DNA of 64,000 nt from Thermohalobaculum sp963700775 (GCA_963700775.1 CAVOYU010000003.1:90530-154529), one strand, 5' to 3'. Shown: positions 27,636 to 37,127, numbered from the stretch's first letter. Notes: generated by a model not told the origin, from the letters alone. Numbers and translations: made by a program.

Positions 27636-28561
27636 GCAACAGGCTCCGCCCCCCCATACGCCACGATCGTCCGGAGCCCGAAAAGCTTCACGACGACACC
27701 CAAATGCAGCGCGCCGCGCAGCAGCCAGAACGCGCGCCGCCGGGGCGGAAACGGGTTGATCATAAGCCCGCCGAGGCAGGCGAGCGCCTTCGCCCCTGCC
27801 CGCGCGGCTTCCCGCGCCCGCCCGGCAAGTTCCGGATGCCGCCGGGCGATCATCGCGCCATGGGTCTGCCCGTACCGGAACCGCCGCCTGACGAGCCAGG
27901 CCATCGTTGCCCGGTCGGACGGCACGGACTCGCGAGCCACCGCGTTCGGGGCGTAGTGCATCGTGGCTCCCCGCCTGATCAGACGGTCGAAGAAATCGGT
28001 GTCCTCGCCGCCCGTCCGGCCGAACTTCACATCGAACCGTGCGCCGGTCCTCGCGATCAGGCGGCGCGAGATCAGCACGTTCCCCGCATGTCCGCCGGCG
28101 ATCTCGCCATTCCTGAAGATCGGCTCGACGGTGTGAAAGCTGCCGTCCGACATCCAGGCGGGCGCCGGGGCATGGAAGACCGGCACGACCGGCCCGAAGA
28201 CCACATCGGCGCCGGTCGCCGAGGCGGCCGCGAGCAGCTCCGAAAGCCAGTCGGCATCCGCCGCCTCGTCGTCGTCGATGAAGGCGATCCAGTCGCCTCC
28301 GGCCGCATCGAGGGCGGCGTTCCGGGCAATCGAGATGTTTCCCGCCGGCGCGTGGACATATGCCAGGTCCAGCCCAAGCGCCGCCGCGGCCTCCCGGACG
28401 CGATCGCCGGCGCTCGGGACGGCGTCGTTGTCAGCGACGACGACGCGCATCACGACCGAATCGGGCAGTTCCTGCCCCGCCAGCGAAACGAGTGTCTCGC
28501 GGATCGCTTCGCGGCGAAACGTGCAGACGCAGACGTCGACCTTTGTCGCTGCCCGGCTCAT
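27596..28561 (-). CDS. exoM: family 2 glycosyltransferase, ExoM-like
   Basis: 321 residues. It begins VDVCVCTFRREAIRETLVSL as ExoM proteins do, with VVVADNDAVPSAG, ISIARNAALDAAGGDW and the acidic IDDDEAADADWL. Further on, GRTGGEDTDFFDRLIRRGA gives the ED motif. ExoM adds a glucose in succinoglycan synthesis; that linkage is inferred. The start overlaps the stop of the upstream glycosyltransferase (ATGA), so the two minus-strand genes are coupled. Confidence 0.8.
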   Translation of the reverse strand: MSRAATKVDVCVCTFRREAIRETLVSLAGQELPDSVVMRVVVADNDAVPSAGDRVREAAAALGLDLAYVHAPAGNISIARNAALDAAGGDWIAFIDDDEAADADWLSELLAAASATGADVVFGPVVPVFHAPAPAWMSDGSFHTVEPIFRNGEIAGGHAGNVLISRRLIARTGARFDVKFGRTGGEDTDFFDRLIRRGATMHYAPNAVARESVPSDRATMAWLVRRRFRYGQTHGAMIARRHPELAGRAREAARAGAKALACLGGLMINPFPPRRRAFWLLRGALHLGVVVKLFGLRTIVAYGGAEPVAQPAASEPRDDPA

Positions 28562-29667
28562 CGGAGCGGCTTGCTCCAGTAGAGCCGCCCGGTCGCCGCG
28601 CGGGCAAGGGCCTCGGGCCACGACCGCCACGAGGCCATCCGGCCCGCATCCCGATAACGCCCCAGGCGCATCATCCTGGCCGACGTTGCCGCTAGGACCT
28701 TGCCAAGTTCCTGCCGGTTGGGCTCGGTAATGCCGGTCAGGTCAGCCAGTTCGGCCGCGATGAATTCGCAGTCGGCCTCGTCCGGCTCGACCGGCCGGTA
28801 CCCGGTCAGTTCGATCATTTTCGCCGCGACCGCACGCCGGAACCAATGCCTCTCGCTCTCGTCCAGGGGCGCTCCGACGAGCCCGACCAACTCGCCGAGC
28901 CTGGACGCCGCCGCCTGCGCCTCGTCCCTGCCAAGCGGGAATCCGATGTCGGGCCGGCCCGAGCGCCGCCGCCGCGCCGAGACCGCCCAGAATTGCGAGC
29001 AAGCGGACAGGATGCGGACATTGGCGATCGAGCTCGACGAGAGGCTGTCGCCGTGCATCCGGTAGGAGCCGAAGATACCCTCCATGTTTTCGACCAGCCC
29101 GATCTCCATCAGCCGCCAGTACAGGTCCGTGTCTTCCGACATGACCCCCGGCCGATATCCGCCGGCGCGCCGAAAGGCATCACTCCTGACCATCAGGAAG
29201 GAATGGACGATCTGCGGCTCCCGCGCCGGGATCCAGCCCGGATCGGAGCATTCGAGCGGCCGCGGGCGCGACACCCGCCCCGTGGGCCGGCCCTGGCCAT
29301 CGATCTCGGCATGTCCGCCGGAGACCGCAACCAGCTCCGGGCGCTCCCCGAAGCGCGCCAGTTGCCGTGCGAACCGGTCCGGCGCACTCAGGTCGTCCGC
29401 GTCCAGGCGCGCCATGAATGGCGCACGGATTCGCCGCGCACCCGCCGCGAGGGCCGATACGACGCCGCCGTTCGGCTGGCTCACAAGCTCGATTCGCGGA
29501 TCCGCGCCGGCCATCGCGCGTAGAATCGCTGGCGTGCGATCCTGGCTCCCGTCGTCCACGACGATCACCCTGAGCCGCTCCTCGGTCTGCGAAAGTATTG
29601 AATCGACCGCGGACTCGATTGTCCGCTCCGCATTGAACACCGGAATTATAGCATCGACTAGTGCCAT
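28558..29667 (-). CDS. family 2 glycosyltransferase
   Basis: 369 residues: VDAIIPVFNAERTIESAV, VIVVDDGSQDRTP, then ARLDADDLSAPDRF (DxDD) and GVMSEDTDLYWRL (ED). A roughly 120-residue helical C-terminal part has no family assignment. It probably adds one sugar to the repeat unit. First gene of a two-gene minus-strand operon with the ExoM-like gene. Its upstream region carries the tandem ACTATACTATAGG repeats shared with the divergent ExoP-like gene. Confidence 0.83.
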   Translation of the reverse strand: MALVDAIIPVFNAERTIESAVDSILSQTEERLRVIVVDDGSQDRTPAILRAMAGADPRIELVSQPNGGVVSALAAGARRIRAPFMARLDADDLSAPDRFARQLARFGERPELVAVSGGHAEIDGQGRPTGRVSRPRPLECSDPGWIPAREPQIVHSFLMVRSDAFRRAGGYRPGVMSEDTDLYWRLMEIGLVENMEGIFGSYRMHGDSLSSSSIANVRILSACSQFWAVSARRRRSGRPDIGFPLGRDEAQAAASRLGELVGLVGAPLDESERHWFRRAVAAKMIELTGYRPVEPDEADCEFIAAELADLTGITEPNRQELGKVLAATSARMMRLGRYRDAGRMASWRSWPEALARAATGRLYWSKPLR

Positions 29668-29722
29668 GACTTAGTTTAGATGATAAGGTGACGCAGTCAA
29701 AGACATAACAAAAATGCGCCAA

Positions 29723-29759
29723 ACTATACTATAGGTTGTCACACTATACTATAGGTTGT
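29723..29759. repeat. tandem 17-bp direct repeats between divergent EPS genes
   Basis: ACTATACTATAGGTTGT occurs exactly twice, at 29723-29739 and 29743-29759, with a 20-bp period (about two helical turns), so both copies face the same side of DNA. Each copy also contains the near-palindrome CTATACTATAG. The region is strikingly A+T-rich against the surrounding DNA and lies 56 bp from the leftward glycosyltransferase start and 72 bp from the rightward ExoP-like start. It is well placed to be a regulator operator governing both directions. Confidence 0.6.
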
Positions 29760-29830
29760 AAAGTCAAGTTGAGTCCGAGCGGTTCGCCTAGTGTCTTCGA
29801 ATCAGACGAGATGACCATGGTCACGCCTGA

Positions 29831-32089
29831 ATGGGACCAATGGAGGATCGGTCGACTTTGGACAACAGGAACCTGCGCGCCCCCGTCCGCGGAGCTTCCG
29901 CTTCGGCAGGCGACAGCGACGGCTACATCGACGCGACCCGCATTGCCAAGGCGATCCGCCGGCAAACGCGGCTGATCTTGGGCTGTGCGGCGATCGGTCT
30001 GGCCGCCGCGGTTGTCTACGTGGTGCTGGCGGTGCCGCGCTATCAGGCGATCGAGACGATCCTCTTCGATGAGGACCGGGCCCAGATGCTCGACCAGGTA
30101 TCCCTGGTTCCACGCACCGCGGTCTCCGACACCGCGATCCAGGGCGAGATCGAGATCATCAAGTCGCAGGCGCTCGCCCTGCGCGTGGTCGACGCGCTTA
30201 AGCTCGATCAGGACGCCGACTTCATGAATCCGCCCGCCTCGCCGGTCGGCGCAACGAAACAGGCGGTCCAGTCTCTGGTACGTCCGGTTCTCGGTCTCAT
30301 CACGCCCGCGCCGCCGTCGCCTTCGGCCGCAGAAGACGGTGACGACGGGCTCCGGGAGACCCCCAAGACCCGGGCGGCACAGCTGCTGCGAAACAATCTT
30401 GAGGTCGAGCGGATCGGCCGGAGCTTCGTTCTGGACATCAAGTATCTCGGATATGACCCGGTCCGCGCCACACGCATCGCCCGCGAGATCGGCAGCGCCT
30501 ACAAGAGGTTCCGGCTCGAGTCGAATTTCGAGGTCGCGCGCGGCGCCGGCGACTGGCTGACAGAACGGCTCGGCGAGCTCGAGCGGAAAGGCCTGAGCGT
30601 CGCGCAGGATCTGGAAAGATTCCGGCTCGAGCACAAGCTTGTCTCCGTCAAGGGCTCCCTGCTCTCGGAACAGCAGCTCTCCGAAACACTGACCAAGCTG
30701 ATCGACGCCGAGGCCGACACCGCCCAGACGCAGGCGCGGCTCCGCCAGTTCGAGGGCCTTGTCGAATCGGCGGCCGGCGAGGTCATCGCGACAGCCACCT
30801 TCGCCACGGAAACGCCGAGCGACGAGGTCATCGCGAAGCTCAGGCTCGACTACTTCGAGGCTACTTCGCGCTTCCGCGATGTGACGGGCCGCTGGGGCGA
30901 GGACCATCCCGAGGCGGTTCGCCTGGCCGGCCGCATGTCGGAGATCGAACAGGACCTGCTTAGGGAGATGCGACACGTGACCGAGGCGCTCCGGGCCGAA
31001 CACCAGATCGCCCTGAGCCGCGAGGCGTCGCTGCAGTCGAACCTCGACGAGATCAACCTGGCAAGCACCAGGGCGGCCGGCCTGGTCGGCAAGCTGCATC
31101 AGCTCGAGGAGGAGGCGACGATTTATCGCGAGATGTACCAGGAATTTCTCAAACGCTACGAGACCACACGCCAGCAGCAGGCCTTCCCCGTCGCGTCGGT
31201 CGAGACCATTTCCTCCGCGATGGTGCCAAAGGGTCCCGCGCGGCCCAGAATCGGCGCGAGCCTCGCGCTCGGTATCGTGCTCGGCGGGCTCCTCGGTGCG
31301 GGCATGGGAGCGCTGCGCGAACTGCGCGAGCGGCCTATGCGCACGCGGGCGGATCTGCGCGAGGCGCTGGGTCTGCCCCTGATCGGCTCGATCGCCCTCG
31401 GCGCCACGGAAAGGGAGCGGCTCAAGGCCGATCGGCTCTTCATGCGGGCCGCCCATTCCATGCGCTCCCTGTTCGCCTCACCCCCGGGCGCGAACTGCGC
31501 GTCCTCGATCGGGTTTGCGCAGGTCCTGCCCGGCAGCAGGCAGGTGCTGCCCCGCAAGTTCGCCGAGTTCCTGGCAACCGACGGCGCCCGGGTCATGTAC
31601 ATCGAGACCGCCCCGGGCGAGGCCGGCCGGCTCGAGACCGAACACCCGGATTCCGTGCGCTGGAGCCTCGGGGTCCGGGGCACGGCAATCTATCGGCGCG
31701 AGGTCGAGGCGACCGGAGCCTCGATCGATGTGCTGTTCCTCGGCCCCGCGAAACCCCTGCCCGACGGAGTGCCCGCCGATGCCTTGCCGGCAAAGCTGGT
31801 CCGAGAGGTCATGGCGGACGCCAGGTCGCGCTACGATCACATCGTGGTCAGTCTGCCGCCGCTATCGGCCAACCTGACCGCCAACACCTTCGCCCGACAC
31901 GTCGATGGCGTGGTGCTCGCGCTCGCCTGGGGCCAGATCGTTCCAAGCGTCGCCAGGGCCGCGCTCGACGAGAACTCGGCGTTCGAAGACAATCTGGTTG
32001 GTGCGGTCTTCATCGACACGGACCTCCATGCGTTGAGGCAGTGCGTCGGTTCCGGCAGCTTCGAGGCAAGCCTGCTCGAGGCCCGCTGA
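29831..32089 (+). CDS. exoP: ExoP/Wzc-like polysaccharide co-polymerase with degenerate kinase domain
   Basis: 752-residue inner-membrane protein controlling chain length. First membrane helix at about 48-68, a periplasmic Wzz-type domain with long coiled coil (about 70-470, including RGAGDWLTERLGELERKGL), second helix near 474-495 with a preceding proline-rich motif KGPARPRIGASLA, then a 250-residue cytoplasmic domain. That domain should be a BY-type tyrosine kinase, but no Walker A GKS/T is present: the position (about 560-570) reads VLPGSRQVLPRKFAEF, and the Walker A' aspartates become MYIETAPG. No tyrosine-rich tail is seen. So it is probably a non-phosphorylating pseudokinase. The start ATG at 29831 is uncertain; 29840 is possible. 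Confidence 0.85.
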   Translation: MGPMEDRSTLDNRNLRAPVRGASASAGDSDGYIDATRIAKAIRRQTRLILGCAAIGLAAAVVYVVLAVPRYQAIETILFDEDRAQMLDQVSLVPRTAVSDTAIQGEIEIIKSQALALRVVDALKLDQDADFMNPPASPVGATKQAVQSLVRPVLGLITPAPPSPSAAEDGDDGLRETPKTRAAQLLRNNLEVERIGRSFVLDIKYLGYDPVRATRIAREIGSAYKRFRLESNFEVARGAGDWLTERLGELERKGLSVAQDLERFRLEHKLVSVKGSLLSEQQLSETLTKLIDAEADTAQTQARLRQFEGLVESAAGEVIATATFATETPSDEVIAKLRLDYFEATSRFRDVTGRWGEDHPEAVRLAGRMSEIEQDLLREMRHVTEALRAEHQIALSREASLQSNLDEINLASTRAAGLVGKLHQLEEEATIYREMYQEFLKRYETTRQQQAFPVASVETISSAMVPKGPARPRIGASLALGIVLGGLLGAGMGALRELRERPMRTRADLREALGLPLIGSIALGATERERLKADRLFMRAAHSMRSLFASPPGANCASSIGFAQVLPGSRQVLPRKFAEFLATDGARVMYIETAPGEAGRLETEHPDSVRWSLGVRGTAIYRREVEATGASIDVLFLGPAKPLPDGVPADALPAKLVREVMADARSRYDHIVVSLPPLSANLTANTFARHVDGVVLALAWGQIVPSVARAALDENSAFEDNLVGAVFIDTDLHALRQCVGSGSFEASLLEAR

Positions 32090-32133
32090 TCGCGTTTCAA
32101 GGTTCGGCTGCGAACTCGGGAAAGATCATCGAG

Positions 32134-33459
32134 ATGAAACGACTGACGAAGTTTGGTGTCCTCCTCTGGGCTGCCCTCGCCGCGGCCGGCGCGGTGTCCG
32201 TGACGGCGCAAGGGCAGCCGGCACCGGCCGGCCCGGCATCGGAGACCCGGAGTTTCCCGCTCGGCCCGCGCGACCAACTCCGCCTCCGGGTCGGGCAGTG
32301 GGAGCCGACACAAGGCGTCTACATGCCCTGGCCGGACTTCGGCGGCGACTACCTGGTCGGGTCCGACGGCACGCTTTCCCTGCCGATGATCGGCACGATC
32401 ATGGCGGCCGGCCGGTCTCCCGAGGAGGTGGCCGGCGAGATCTCGGTCGAGCTCTACACCAAGGCGGGCCTGGTCGAGCCGCCGACTGTGTCGATCGAAG
32501 TGACCGAGTACCGGCCGGTCTACGTGATCGGCGCGGCCAGGCAGCCGGGCGCATTCCCGTTCGTACCGGGGCTGACCGTGCTGAAGGCCGTCGGATTGGC
32601 CGGAGGCGTCGATTCGGGAGAGGGATGGCATCCGGACCAGCAGCGCAATGCGGTGAGCGCACTCGGCGAGTACGAAGTCCTGCGGATGGACCTCTGGCGC
32701 TATCTCGCTCAGAGCGCGCGGGTCGAGGCGGAACTCGCCGGCAGCGAAACGATCGAGATGCCGCGGCGGTTGGAGGAATCACCCGTCGCCGCCACGCTGC
32801 TCGAGCTTCAGTACGAGATCAAGTCGGCCAACGACAGCGCCATGGAGTCGAGCCTCGCACAGATCAGGAGCCTCGAGGAACTGCTCAACCGCCAGATCGT
32901 GCAGCTCGACGCCCGGATCGCGTTGCGCGACGAGCAGGTCGACCTCGCCCGGAAGGATCTCGCCAGTGTCGATCAGTTGCTCGACAAGGGCCTGTCCGTC
33001 GCGTCTCGCCAGATCCTGGCCGCCCGTACCGTTGCCGATCTGGAGTTGGGGCGGCTGGAGCTCGAGACCGCCAGGCTGCAGGCCGAGCAGCAACTGAATG
33101 AGGCGCGCCGCGACCAGCTCGATCTGGTGAACGACCGGCGCCGTGACTTGCTGCGCCTGCTCGAGGAGACCCGCGCGCAGGTGACGTCGATCGAGAAGCG
33201 GATGGAAACGGCAAAATCCCTGTTCGCCACCGCCAGCCGCTCCGAGCGCCTTGAAAACATGACCAGCGTCGGCAAGCCGGTCTTCACCATCACCCGCCGC
33301 ACGGCCGACGGCTATGAGTCGATTTCGGCCGAAGGCATCACCGAGCTTCTTCCCGACGATGTGCTGGAGATCGAGGTTCCGTTGCTGGATGGCCTGCTCG
33401 CCTCCGCCCGGGCCCGCCGAGCGACCGGGAGCGCCGCCAACGCGCCGGGCAACAACTAG
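32134..33459 (+). CDS. exoF: polysaccharide export protein (Wza/ExoF-like)
   Basis: 441 residues with a signal peptide (about 1-25). The polysaccharide biosynthesis/export and SLBB-like region includes LGPRDQLRLRVGQWEP, SLPMIGTIMAAG and VYVIGAARQPGAFPFVPGLT. Residues about 230-370 form a long coiled coil rich in RSLEELLNRQ, LARKDLASVDQLL and similar, the ExoF-type insertion that spans the periplasm; a short C-terminal export segment ends with ELLPDDVLEIEVPLLD. There is no lipobox cysteine, unlike Wza. It follows the ExoP-like gene by 44 bp. Confidence 0.85.
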   Translation: MKRLTKFGVLLWAALAAAGAVSVTAQGQPAPAGPASETRSFPLGPRDQLRLRVGQWEPTQGVYMPWPDFGGDYLVGSDGTLSLPMIGTIMAAGRSPEEVAGEISVELYTKAGLVEPPTVSIEVTEYRPVYVIGAARQPGAFPFVPGLTVLKAVGLAGGVDSGEGWHPDQQRNAVSALGEYEVLRMDLWRYLAQSARVEAELAGSETIEMPRRLEESPVAATLLELQYEIKSANDSAMESSLAQIRSLEELLNRQIVQLDARIALRDEQVDLARKDLASVDQLLDKGLSVASRQILAARTVADLELGRLELETARLQAEQQLNEARRDQLDLVNDRRRDLLRLLEETRAQVTSIEKRMETAKSLFATASRSERLENMTSVGKPVFTITRRTADGYESISAEGITELLPDDVLEIEVPLLDGLLASARARRATGSAANAPGNN

Positions 33460-33568
33460 CGGAGCCCCGATGGACCGACGTGGCGCGACGACCAGCCCAT
33501 GGCTCTGCGCTCCGCTTCGGCTCTGATCGACCACTGAGAACGACCGCACAAGACCGGAAAAGCTGACC

Positions 33569-35053
33569 ATGACACCCCCCGCCGAGCCCAGCGCCGAAAA
33601 GATCCCGAGCATTGCCGCGGGCATTGCGGTCACCGGGCTCGGCCAGGCGCTGAAGGTGATCATCAGCTTTGTCTCGGCAATCGTGCTGGCGCATTTCCTT
33701 CGGCCGCAGGATTTCGGGCTGATGGCAATGCTCGCACCGTCGATCGCGCTGATCGGCCTGTTCCAGGATCTGGGCCTTCACCATACGATCATCCAGCGCG
33801 AGACGCTGAGCCACGGCCAGAAAAGCGGCCTGTTCTGGATCTCGCTCGCCGCGAGTGCGCTCCTCGCGACGATGCTGGCATTGTCCGCGTCGTTCCAGGT
33901 CGAATTCTACAGCGAGCCGAGGCTGTTTAATCTGACCGTGGCATCGTCCTTTCTGGTCGTGATCTGGAACATCCAGTCGATAAACACGGCGCTCCTGACC
34001 CGGTCGATGCAGTTTCGCAGGTTGGTGGTCATCGACCTCACCGCGACGATCGCGGGATTCTGCATTGGCGCGGCCATCGCCTACGAGACCGGCAGCTACT
34101 GGGCGATCTATGCCGGCATGCTGGCTGCCGGCCTGACCGCCACGGCAATGAGCTGGTCCGCGAGCGGATTCAGGCCGCGCGCGCCGGCGTTCGAGGGCGA
34201 GGTCGCGAACATGCTCGCCTTCGGCTCCAGCGTGTCGGTGTTCCAGTTCCTGAATTTCATCTCCCGCAATGCGGACCTGCTGATGATCGGTCGCTTCCAC
34301 GGCGCCTCCGAACTTGGCCTCTACGAGCGCGCCTACAAGCTGCTGCTGTTTCCGCTCCAGCAGGTGACCTTCCCGGTCGGGCGGGTGATGATCCCGTTCC
34401 TCTCGCGCACGCGCAACGAACCCGGACGGTACCGCCACGGATTCGTGAAATGCATCACCGGCATCATGATCCTGACCCAGCCGGCGATCCTGTTCGCGGT
34501 GATCTATTCCGACGATCTCCTGCGGGCGCTGCTCGGACCGAAATGGCTGGCCGCGGCGCCGATCTTCTTCTGGCTCGGCTTGGCCGGGCTGCACCAGGTC
34601 GCGACCTCGACACTGGGATGGCTGCTGATCAGCCAGACCAGAAACCGCGACCTGCTGATCACCGGGGCGGTCGGCTGCCTGATTTCAGTTGCGGCGTTCG
34701 TGGTCGGGTTGCCGGACGGCGCACTGGGGGTGGCGCGCGCCTACGCGATCGCCGACATCGTCATCAAGATGCCCTTCGTCTGGTGGGTGATTTCACGCTC
34801 CGGCCCCGTTCGCCTTCCTGATCTGCTGACCGCGGTCTGGCCCCACTGCCTGGCGATCGCGACTGCCGGGTCCGGCCTTGTCCTGGCGCGGGGTCTGATC
34901 GAAGGCAGTTCGCTGACCGGCCTGATCGCGCTGATCCTGTCGAGTTATCTGATCTATGTCGGTACCCTGATGTGCATCGGCTCAAAATCGAAGGTCATCG
35001 TCGCCGAAGTCTCGAAGCGGCTCAAGCGCCGCCCCGATCCGACGCCTGTCTGA
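33569..35053 (+). CDS. polysaccharide flippase (Wzx, ExoT-like)
   Basis: 494-residue membrane protein of the MOP flippase superfamily with about 12-14 helices. The N-terminal ITGLGQALKVIISF-like start, AHFLRPQDFGLMAMLAP and QDLGLHHTIIQRETL are characteristic of the WzxC/ExoT group. It moves lipid-linked repeat units to the periplasmic face. It lies 109 bp after the export gene in the same direction. The last 32 bp overlap the convergent GT4 gene. Confidence 0.88.
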   Translation: MTPPAEPSAEKIPSIAAGIAVTGLGQALKVIISFVSAIVLAHFLRPQDFGLMAMLAPSIALIGLFQDLGLHHTIIQRETLSHGQKSGLFWISLAASALLATMLALSASFQVEFYSEPRLFNLTVASSFLVVIWNIQSINTALLTRSMQFRRLVVIDLTATIAGFCIGAAIAYETGSYWAIYAGMLAAGLTATAMSWSASGFRPRAPAFEGEVANMLAFGSSVSVFQFLNFISRNADLLMIGRFHGASELGLYERAYKLLLFPLQQVTFPVGRVMIPFLSRTRNEPGRYRHGFVKCITGIMILTQPAILFAVIYSDDLLRALLGPKWLAAAPIFFWLGLAGLHQVATSTLGWLLISQTRNRDLLITGAVGCLISVAAFVVGLPDGALGVARAYAIADIVIKMPFVWWVISRSGPVRLPDLLTAVWPHCLAIATAGSGLVLARGLIEGSSLTGLIALILSSYLIYVGTLMCIGSKSKVIVAEVSKRLKRRPDPTPV

Positions 35054-36137
35054 GCGGCCGCTCGAGGTTCCCTGCTGGGATATTCGCCGCGGCCTCCAGG
35101 ATCGCCTCGATCCGCGCGATCTGGAGTTTCGGGTCCAGCTCCGGCCGGGTCGAATGGCGGCGTGCCTCGGCACCGAGAGACGCGCTCAGCGACTCGTCGA
35201 ACCAGACCGACCGGACCGCGTCCGCCCATTCCTCGACCGGAGCGTCGGAGGCGAGCAGAATGCCGCCACCCCCAACCGCCTCGGGCAGTCCGCCGATCCG
35301 GGACGCGATCACCGGTATCGCGCTCAGTTGCGCCTCCGTCGCGACCCGCCCATAGGCTTCCTCCCATTGGCTCGGCACCAGCACCAGCCGGGCCCTGCCA
35401 TAGATCTGGCGCATGTCGCTCGTACTGGGGACCAGGGTGACGTTGCCGATGCCCTCGATCCGTCGCGTCAGTTCGGCTCTCTCCACACCTGCCAAAGTCC
35501 AGGCTTCGACGAACAGGAACGGAATGTCGGGGCAGGCTCTCGCCACCTCGATGGCGATGTCGCGCCCCTTCAGCGGATGCGGATTGATGAAGACCACATG
35601 GGTCCGTGCGGACTCGGTCCGGTAGCGCTCGGACCGAACCAGCGGATAAACCACGCTCGACTGAAGCCCGTACTGCTCGGCGTGCCATCCGGCGGTAAAC
35701 TCGGAGTTCGCGATGAGGGTGCAGTTGCGAAGATCCGATGGCGGCCCGCCAAACTGGTCCGCCTCGACGTTGCGCAGATAGACGGCCGCCGGAATGCCGC
35801 ACTCCAGGAAAGCATTGGCCATCGTGACCGGAAATCCCGACTGCACGAACGCGACATCCGGCTTCATGCGCGCCGCCAGCTCGGCAACGGCTGTCTCGGG
35901 ATGCCACGCCCGGTACACGTCATATCCGACTGCCCGATCGGGCACCGCGCGCGCACGGCCGAACTTCAGCCGCAACCGACCCCGCAAGCCGAGCCAGCCC
36001 TTGCCCGTCAGGCCGGCGAGAACGCTGACCGAATGGTTCCTGGCGGCGAGTTCGAGGGCGAGTTCATGCATGCTCGACTGTGCGCCCCCGGCAATCTGCG
36101 GCAGATAGGGGTGCCTGGTCGCGAAGACGATCTTCAT
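35022..36137 (-). CDS. family 4 glycosyltransferase
   Basis: 371-residue GT-B enzyme. N-terminal VFATRHPYLPQIAGGAQSSM with the GG loop; C-terminal nucleotide-sugar domain with FINPHPLKGRDIAIEVA, LVLVPSQWEEAYGRVATEAQ (the EX7E motif region) and ASRIGGLPEAVGGGG. It likely completes the repeat unit. It faces the flippase gene and overlaps it by 32 bp at the 3' ends. It marks the right end of the exopolysaccharide locus. Confidence 0.88.
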   Translation of the reverse strand: MKIVFATRHPYLPQIAGGAQSSMHELALELAARNHSVSVLAGLTGKGWLGLRGRLRLKFGRARAVPDRAVGYDVYRAWHPETAVAELAARMKPDVAFVQSGFPVTMANAFLECGIPAAVYLRNVEADQFGGPPSDLRNCTLIANSEFTAGWHAEQYGLQSSVVYPLVRSERYRTESARTHVVFINPHPLKGRDIAIEVARACPDIPFLFVEAWTLAGVERAELTRRIEGIGNVTLVPSTSDMRQIYGRARLVLVPSQWEEAYGRVATEAQLSAIPVIASRIGGLPEAVGGGGILLASDAPVEEWADAVRSVWFDESLSASLGAEARRHSTRPELDPKLQIARIEAILEAAANIPAGNLERPLRQASDRGGA

Positions 36138-36480
36138 CGGCGGCCCTCTGAGGGGAACCCGTTCGGTTGATCGATGGCACGCAAATCGCCGGGGAAGCGG
36201 ATCAAATGACTACAATGATGGATCCACCGGCTCGCTTTGGCGGCGCATCATGACAGATGGAACAACACGTTACCGGGTTTGGTTCAGAATTGCATTGAAA
36301 ATAGGCGGGCAGATGTGGTCAACCAAACCGAACAGCCGCCCGCACAACGGCCTCACGCGCCCGCCTCCCATCGTCAGGCTGAAGCTGGCAGATCGGCGAC
36401 GTGCTGGTCTGGTCAAGCACCCATTCGGCCAAGTCTATGGCGCGCGTTACCTGGCTCCGGCAGCGGGGTCGCCAATCCTT
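36138..36480. other. 343-bp intergenic region, no gene seen
   Basis: The region downstream of the EPS locus shows no frame with both a ribosome site and a recognisable protein. It is less G+C-rich than its surroundings near 36200-36330 and contains the probable promoter of the leftward GT4 gene. The open frame 36250-36762 on the plus strand runs into the antisense of a secreted-protein gene and is rejected. Confidence 0.4.
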
Positions 36481-36978
36481 CTACTGCCGGATCGCCGCCC
36501 GCTGCGCCAGCGAGAACTGCGCGCCGGTGTCGATCCACTCCTCGAGGGCGGAAATCACGCCCATGCGGTGGGCGATGAGAAACTCGCCGGCCGAGGAAAC
36601 GCGCGGGAAGGCCACAAAATTGGTGCGGGACGCCGCGCTGGTGTCATTCTGCGGGGAGTGACTCTCGAACCGGCGCTCGACCGTGAGCGAGACGATCACA
36701 TTGTGCAGGCCGTCGAGGCGCGCCAGAAAGGTCTCCGCGGCGGCGCGTTCCCCGGTGCGTGATCGGGAAAGCGACAGGATCGCCGCACGGCAGGACTCCG
36801 CCAGGTAGGTCACGAACTCGATCTCGCCCGAGCGCGGTTTGAACCGGGCACGGTTCTCATAGTGCTCGCAGGCGGCCAACTGTTCGACGGTCGGTTCAGC
36901 GAATTCCGCCTTGGCCGGAGACGCGGCCAGTATGGAAAGGGACACCGCCACGACAGATGCCGCAACAATTCTGAGCAT
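36481..36978 (-). CDS. secreted protein of unknown function
   Basis: 165 residues with a clear signal peptide (MLRIVAASVVAVSLSILA, cleavage after AKA at 24). The mature protein is small and helical and has two cysteines (about 34 and 60) within QLAACEHY and LAESCRAA that could pair. No family recognised. The ATG at 36978 was chosen because it starts the signal peptide, with GGGGGTGG upstream; the frame itself remains open to 37128. It may be a periplasmic accessory of the neighbouring EPS locus, but nothing shows this directly. Confidence 0.65.
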   Translation of the reverse strand: MLRIVAASVVAVSLSILAASPAKAEFAEPTVEQLAACEHYENRARFKPRSGEIEFVTYLAESCRAAILSLSRSRTGERAAAETFLARLDGLHNVIVSLTVERRFESHSPQNDTSAASRTNFVAFPRVSSAGEFLIAHRMGVISALEEWIDTGAQFSLAQRAAIRQ

Positions 36979-37113
36979 TTTCACCACCCCCGGCGAAAAA
37001 TTCTGAACGCTCTTTATATCATAACTTAAAGAAAATGACACAAAAGTGTTATGAACGTTCGCCTCTGCGCAGGCGGGTCGACTAGCCGGAGCCATACTTT
37101 TGAACGTGATGAA

Positions 37114-37127
37114 TGTCCGGCCGGACA
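37114..37127. repeat. 14-bp perfect palindrome
   Basis: TGTCCGGCCGGACA is a perfect 14-bp palindrome without a loop, more like a dimeric protein-binding site than a terminator. It lies about 136 bp upstream of the secreted protein gene start. Confidence 0.45.

Noticed and set aside
36250..36762. Open frame on the plus strand downstream of the EPS locus
   Set aside because: It extends into the antisense of the secreted-protein gene (36481-36978), which has a signal peptide and better evidence.
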